Origin: Argyresthia goedartella
Taxonomy: Eukaryota > Arthropoda > Insecta > Lepidoptera > Argyresthiidae
NCBI GenBank assembly: GCA_949825045.1
Contig: OX463836.1
Span: forward strand, 14,732,329-14,796,328
Length of the DNA stretch: 64,000 nt
Reading direction: 5' to 3'
Made by a program: the position numbers and the translations under genes. Position 1 is the first letter of the stretch. The number at the start of each line of letters is the position of its first letter. The notes under the pieces are model-generated. The model was not told where the DNA came from and searched no databases. It worked only from the letters and a program-made list of their open reading frames with translations. Positions 58,830 to 64,000 of this stretch are shown piece by piece.

Positions 58830-59030
58830 CACTCGCACACGAAGGGTTCCGTACCATCGTACAAGAATCATTAGGACAAAAAATAAAACGTACTGGCATA
58901 GACAAAATAAGTAACAAAAAATTTACTTATTTTGTCTATGGTGCTGGGTTTCGTTACCAGTCTGTACTGATTGCAGATCCGTCCGCAGTCAAAACTATTT
59001 GCGCTACCGACGACGATGCTAAAAAATGAC
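58830..59030 (+). repeat. Dispersed repeat with palindromic core
   Basis: CACGAAGGGTTCCGTACCAT is a word I recognise as frequent in lepidopteran DNA. At 58899-58946 an arm GCATAGACAAAATAAGTAA pairs with TTACTTATTTTGTCTATG across a short loop. The open frame here (SVLIADPSAVKTICATDDD) is part of the repeat. Confidence 0.5.
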
Positions 59031-59451
59031 GCGCTTACTTATTTTTTTGTTTATAATACTTATCATGATGTCTCTTTTATGGGGACCCCTTTATTTTATA
59101 AAATCTCGTGTAGTTAATTTATTGGTTTGCTGTAGCGGAAACAGAAATATACATTATATGAATATTTTAATTCTAAATCTTACGGTGCATGATCATGAGA
59201 TAGTTTCAGTTTCAGTTTTAAATCGTTTATTTTCATTGGATTTTACATAGAGAATCTAATATAAAACCTCTTAAAAATAGTCATTAAAATTAAAAATAGT
59301 TACCTGCCGAGGTGCATTCGAAATGTTGTCCTCAATGTGAAGAATGCACAAGAAACACATTGCATACTCTTTTCAAAATTCAAGTACTTATGTCTAATAC
59401 AATAATTGTTTGGTCAATTTACATGAAAAGAAGCTGTCAAATGGAGCTAAT

Positions 59452-59520
59452 TTACTGCCAGACCAGTTTATCATTTAAATAATCCTCAACTTTATAGTAT
59501 GCCTTTTTAATTAATACATA
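59452..59520 (-). pseudogene. LINE-B tail, last 22 codons (left of mariner)
   Basis: Minus strand: YVLIKKAYYKVEDYLND, KLVWQ, stop TAA (59452-59454). It continues the LINE frame broken by the mariner at 59521-61084. Confidence 0.82.
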
Positions 59521-59641
59521 GTCAGGTCATAAGTTCTGTCACATGTGCAATATGAAATAATTTAGACATGTTTATTATTTATGTAAACATTTATATAGCA
59601 AAATGAACTTAATAAAACATAGATTCTTATGGTAATAAAGT

Positions 59642-60945
59642 TTATTCAAAATGACTCCCGCGATTTTGAATATAGGCCTTTATTCTGCGCGGCCAGTCGT
59701 CTATCGCAGCACGAACAAGGTCCATGTCAATATCGGCGGCTGCCTTAATCAAGGATGCCTTGAGTGACTCCAAATAAGGATGAGGCTTTGAGCAGGCCTT
59801 TTCCTCCAAGTGTTGCCATATCTTGTTATCTAACGGACTCAAATCTGGACTGGAGGAGGGCCAGTCTTCGTGCCGGATGAAGTCGATTTCACGCGCCGCC
59901 AGCCAGTCTTGTGTGCTTTTCGCTCTATGAGCTGGCGCAGAATCTTGTTGGAATACCCAGTGCCTGTTATTAAACATGGTATGAGAAACAGGTTCCACAA
60001 GGTTCTTGAGGACTGTATTTTGATACACAACAGCATTCGTTTTTACGCCTTTCTCACAAAAATATACCTCAGTTAAGCCCCAATAAGAGACTCCCAACCA
60101 AACCATGAGCGAGGATGGAAAATGACCTCGTTGGACACGCGGAATACGGTTGCTCGCTTCTTCACTGCTGTGTGCGTACACCTTATCATTTTGTTTGTTG
60201 TAGCTCTCTTCCACGGTGAAAAATTTTTCATCCGAAAAAAGAATTTCCCGATGCTTTTTTCCCGCGTACCGCTTCAACAAAGCGCGGCATCTCTTCAGTC
60301 TCAGGTCCATTAAACGAGCGTCCAAACGATGTCCTGTTTTTCTTCGATATGCCCTAAGCCCTAAGTCTTCATTTAACACCCTTTTCACCGTGGTCCTGCA
60401 TAACCCCATCTGAAGGGCCAACAGTTTTTTTTTTTAATAATAATACCTTGGACACTATTTACACACATTGATCTAGCCCCAAACTAGGATTCCCTGTATC
60501 TTGGGTACTAGACAACGATACACATACTTATATAGATAAATATTATGCTTAGATAGATAAACAACAATGACTAGGGTACAAACATCCGTTCTCATCAAAC
60601 AAATATTTGCCCCCACCGGGACTCGAACCCGGAACCCTTGGCTTCGTAGGCAGGGTCACTGCCGACTCGGCCATTCGGGTCGACGAGTTTCTGCTTACGT
60701 ATGGGATTTCTTTGAATTCGCGCCTTCACAGCTTTTATCACTGCTGGAGTCCTAACAGAGCGAGGGCGACCACTTCTTGACCTGTCATCTACACTAGAGT
60801 CTTCATTGTATCGTTTTATGGTACGATAAACGAATCTTTTGGTTATATTCAAATTTTTCAGTAAGTCGAAAATCTGAATTGGCGCGTAACCGCAACGATG
60901 CAACGCAATAACTGCGACACGGTCTTCTTAAATTGTCCACTCCAT
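59642..60945 (-). pseudogene. mariner (maT) transposase, disrupted
   Basis: The frame starts at ATG 60945 (MEWTI), meets a TAA at codon 6, and goes on EDRVAVIALHRCGYAPIQIF with an N-terminal helix-turn-helix and RSRSGRPRSVRTP. A SINE (60425-60683) interrupts after IRKQKL. The rest resumes ALQMGLCRTTVKRVL and has the catalytic residues ILFSDEKFF, FQQDSAPAHRA and SPDLSPLDNKIW. By my count 37 residues lie between the second and third Asp, so it is DD37D (maT). It ends RGSHFE, stop. It cannot make an active transposase. Confidence 0.9.
60425..60683 (-). mobile_element. SINE family 1 inserted in the mariner transposase
   Basis: Minus-strand head GACCCGAATGGCCGAGTCGG, box B GGGTTCGAGTCCCGG, family body, and a TATTATTATT tail followed by 11 A. 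The bases next to it (AAACTCGTC before, AAACTGTTG after) are a plausible imperfect target duplication. Confidence 0.9.
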
Positions 60946-61084
60946 ATTTAAAAATGAGGAAAATTCTAAAAAGTACACATTTTTATTTTCATGAAAAATT
61001 CGAAATTCGAATTCAATAAACTTTTTTGTGGCCAGCGTTCTAAATTCAAAAGTTTTTATTGTGTGACAGAACTAATGACCTGAC

Positions 61085-61745
61085 TGTGTACATTCTTAAC
61101 AGTTTTCTTGAATTGTTTTTCTGATAAAATAATAATATTGGAGGGCAACTTATTGTAACACCTAACAGAAAGCCCCTTGAAGCTAGAGGAAACTTTGCTT
61201 AAACGAAAATGAGGATAAGATAATTTTAATTTGTTTCTAGTATTAACTGAGTGAAGATCACATTTTCTATTAAAGCTACTGATATTTTTGCGGACATACA
61301 TAATATTTTCATAAATATATTGAGAGGGAAGAGTCAAAATATTAATATCCTTAAATTTATCTCTCAAAGATGATCTAGCCTTCAAGTTATAAATGGCCCT
61401 AATGGCACGTTTCTGCAAGATAAAAAGACGTTCAACATCGGCAGCGCCGCCCCAAAGGAGTACTCCATATGACATTACACTGTGAAAATAGGCATACTAT
61501 ACAAGCTTTGCTGTTTTTTCATCAGCTAGTTGCCGGATTCTTTTAACAGCAAAAGCCGCCGAACTTAATTTAGAGCCCAGTGTTTCAATATGTGGACCCC
61601 ATTGCAGTTTACTATCTAGTGTTAAGCCAAGAAACACTGCCTTCTCGACAAAGCCCAGTGTCTCCTTGCCCAGGTTTAATGTTGCTTCTACTTGCCTTAC
61701 ATTTGGTAGAACAAATTTTATACAATTAGTTACAAAATACAGCCC
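61085..61745 (-). pseudogene. LINE-B reverse transcriptase C-terminal part (right of mariner)
   Basis: Minus strand: NCIKFVLPNVRQVEATLN, LGLTLDSKLQWGPHIETL, then a stop region, [60 protein letters not shown] and FKKTVKNVH to the mariner end. It is the longest LINE-B copy in the window. The 5' part of the element is missing. SYGVLLWG is typical of jockey-like LINE polymerases. Confidence 0.85.
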
Positions 61746-61854
61746 ACTGCGGGCAGCGGAGGATTAGTATTAGGGACAGTTTGGAAACCTTTGGGTACGG
61801 AACCCTGAAACGTTGGTACCCACTCTATTTTGATAGCATTCTTGGACATTCTAT

Positions 61855-61950
61855 TGTATTTGCTCTTTATGGTTCCCACGAGACAGCATACCTAGTGTGG
61901 GGCCACCAGACGCAATACATGTGCCTGTATCTAACAATATACGGACAGTA
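61855..61950 (+). mobile_element. SINE family 2, 3' tail
   Basis: TTATGGTTCCCACGAGACAG, CCTAGTGTGGGGCCACCAGA and GTGCCTGTATCTAAC match the SINE-2 body at 58500-58560. Confidence 0.65.
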
Positions 61951-62225
61951 CAAAAGAATTTGATTCACTTTACGTTTGCAAGTATGGCGTGCGCCGAATA
62001 TGTCCTTTGCCTAAACGTTTACGGGCCGGTGGCACCATACGCCTGTCCGACGGGCGGTTAACTATCCAAGAGTCAAGAATAGGTCTTCTTCGTTCTTCTG
62101 GTAGCATCTCCTATCGGCGGTTGGCGATCATTGAGGCAATCTGCACGGGTGCTGCGGCCCGCAATACGTTCGTTATATTCCGGACCATTCTCGGAGGTTT
62201 CAGCCAGGAGGAACGTGGGCGACCA

Positions 62226-62290
62226 GCAGCCTTATGGCGTAAGTCGTCTGAGCTATGAACTTCATATAGACTTACGTTTGACACCTTGCA
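62226..62290 (+). repeat. Terminus of the 21745-21996 MITE family
   Basis: CCAGCAGCCTTATGGCGTAA and AACTTCATATAGACTTACG are shared with the fold-back at 21745-21996. Only one end is present here before a SINE-2 copy. Confidence 0.55.
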
Positions 62291-62292
62291 CC

Positions 62293-62402
62293 AGCTTCAT
62301 CCAAGACCTGGGGATGTTTTCTTTATCCCCAGCCGGGGATCGAGCCTGGGACTTTTCGCATTGTAGGCAGAGCCACAACCGCAGCGCCGCAGAGGTCGTC
62401 AA
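62293..62402 (-). mobile_element. SINE family 2, tRNA-like head (minus)
   Basis: The minus strand reads GACGACCTCTGCGGCGCTGC, then GGCTCGATCCCCGGCTGGGG and CCAGGTCTTGGATG, which follow the head of the SINE-2 at 58369-58470. Confidence 0.68.
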
Positions 62403-64000
62403 AGATAAAGTTGATTTAAAAAGAAAATTTGTGGAAAGTATCATACAATTCCAAACCCAATATTTCAGACTGCAAGAGGATCGGAACATGATCTTAAGAC
62501 TTATTAAGTAATTTTAATGAAGGAAAGTTTTTCAGTTTTACATTTAACTTATAAATAATACTTAGAACAAAGATCTAAGAAATTACGTAGGTTGATTTAT
62601 TGATTACTTTAATGCCCTGTTGATTATTTATTGATATATGTATGATAAATAAGGCTCGAAATTTACTACCAATAAATTCGAAATGACTGCCAAAATGGAT
62701 GGATGTCCACCAAATTGTGTTTGGATAAATGATCACCAAACTTCTTTTTATGTTTTGTGTACTGAAGTTTATGTTTTAAGTATTTTTTCTTGTTCTTACA
62801 TGTTCAGCCTAACACGAAGGATAAAGGGGGCTTCGCTTCGCTCACCCTCTTTACCCTTCACCTAAGCTACCGCAGTATTTTGCCCTGATATTTTCTGCAA
62901 CTTTTGGTGGTCATTTAGCCATTTTGGGTGGGAAAAAAATATTTTGGTGGTCATTATATTTGTTGCCGATAAATAACCAGACCATAGGGATATATTCTAA
63001 AGTATGCTAAAAACTTTCTAAGCCTGACTTTTATTTAGTTTACTTACAATAAATGATTTGAGTTTAGCTAAGGACAATTTTTTCCAAGAAACATGGTCAA
63101 GTAAACAAAATTTGCAACCATCTTTCTTCGGGAAAATTGTTCACAATGAATAGTAAAAAGGTACTCTTCATTTTCGATGGAAAGTTGTTCATATTGATTG
63201 ATATCATCCCCAATTGTACTGTTAGCTAGTTCAGTCACCCTTGTTAACCGCTCCGGTGGTCATGTCCACGAAACTGGCTCATTCTTCAAATGCTCGATGT
63301 AACGAAGCCATATTCGTGGACCATATTCATAGTTTCGTAGGTTGGCTATTGTTGGCATTTTTAATATAGCAGTTGTCAATTTTAAGTACACTGTTGCAAA
63401 GGTAATGAAATAAAGCGTTGGATAAGGGAAACATTCGATGTATTCGGCATTCTAACTTTACTATGATAATAATAGAAAAAGTGTTTGAAGGTGTACTCGG
63501 GCGCCCGATACTAAATAATAAGTAAGTATGTTTTTTTCTGGATTTGTGTGATTATATTTAGCTTACTTTTTGCTACAAAGTATGCTTTATTGATATGTAG
63601 CAGTTTCTTTGAATTAGACGAGTGATTCATGATATAAATTGGATTAATTCAAAAGCTTATACATTTTTTTTGTTCAGTTTGGTTGTTATATCTTACAGAA
63701 ACAGATTTAAATTAATATCTGTTCAAATAATAGTATTGATTGAGTCTTTACAGACAGTTTAATACCAATTTTGTTATGTTTTACTACTTATTTTTCATAG
63801 TATTTACTTCCCGATAGATTATTGATGGCAAATCTATATTCCTCGATTGCGCGAAGTCATGAATGTGACCTGAAATAAGGCTATTTGCAAACACTAATTT
63901 CTCGTCCTTTATTGTTCTTTACTGTGATATAAAATTTGGTAGATCTATGTGTTGTATGCATGTTGTATGTAGAAAATGGTATACAAAGTGAGAGGGACTT
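62403..64000. other. Intergenic, no gene seen
   Basis: AT-rich. A word at 62825-62890 (GGGCTTCGCTTCGCTCACCC, CACCTAAGCTACCGCAGT) is related to the block at 3955-4000 and 50515-50560 of the TIR family. No conserved frame. Confidence 0.45.

Larger units (their letters stand above)
59521..61084 (-). mobile_element. maT-type mariner (DD37D), split by a SINE
   Basis: Ends GTCAGGTCATAAGTTCTGTC and the complement of GACAGAACTAATGACCTGAC; the 24-bp arms differ at one or two bases. Left flank is TA; right flank is TG, so one copy of the TA duplication may have mutated. Without the 259-bp SINE the element is about 1.3 kb, usual for mariners. It is inserted in a LINE-B tail. Confidence 0.88.

Noticed and set aside
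58754..59029. 91-codon ORF as a small gene
   Set aside because: It overlaps a dispersed repeat with a palindromic core and the GGGTTCCGTACC word found elsewhere in the window.
62131..62511. 126-codon plus-strand ORF
   Set aside because: It runs through a MITE terminus and an antisense SINE head; the protein is a composite of repeats.

Overview
This is a eukaryotic nuclear window, almost certainly from a moth or butterfly (Lepidoptera). The genes are split into many short exons with GT-AG introns, the proteins match insect orthologues, and the AT-rich non-coding DNA is packed with tRNA-derived SINEs, LINE tails and DNA transposons. Two host genes can be rebuilt exon by exon. They lie head to head and diverge from about 16.6-20.4 kb. 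There is no prokaryotic feature and no CRISPR array.

Left half, minus strand: mitochondrial NAD-dependent isocitrate dehydrogenase subunit gamma (IDH3G-like), eight coding exons from 16570 down to 4481. They join in phase into a 393-residue protein. One intron appears to use a GC donor. Its introns carry LINE tails, a tandem repeat touching exon 5, and a LINE interrupted by a 1.1-kb P-element derivative that keeps a THAP zinc-finger first exon, 16-bp inverted ends and a perfect 8-bp target duplication.

Right half, plus strand: a YY1/pleiohomeotic transcription factor, eleven coding exons from 20429 to 45977. They join in phase into a 383-residue protein with an acidic N-terminus, an AT-hook, the conserved [10 protein letters not shown] block, a REPO-type motif and four C2H2 fingers. 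Between the two start codons are a candidate shared promoter with YY1-like motifs and a decayed 1.7-kb piggyBac element.

The 11-kb third YY1 intron holds a Russian-doll insertion: a SINE split by a hAT element (transposase ORF 23551-25626), itself split by a full-length Ty3/gypsy retrotransposon (25634-31301) with 501-bp LTRs and one long gag-pol frame that starts inside the LTR. Several YY1 exons have seeded repeats in the neighbouring intron: decayed copies of exon 1, a 41-bp minisatellite made from exon 5, and a 277-bp tandem repeat that copies the exon 6 donor and creates two possible 27-nt micro-exons.

From 46 to 64 kb I find no host gene beyond the YY1 3' UTR. This part holds LINE relics, two SINE families, fold-back elements and a second nest: a LINE tail split by a DD37D (maT) mariner, itself split by a SINE.

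Exon junctions were set by hand from splice motifs, reading phase and known family sequence. No alignment or database search was run, so family names for repeats are judgements from visible motifs. No unmistakably new biological system is present. The most unusual material is the P-element derivative, the gypsy element with its start codon and primer site inside one coding frame, and the exon-derived repeats of the YY1 locus.
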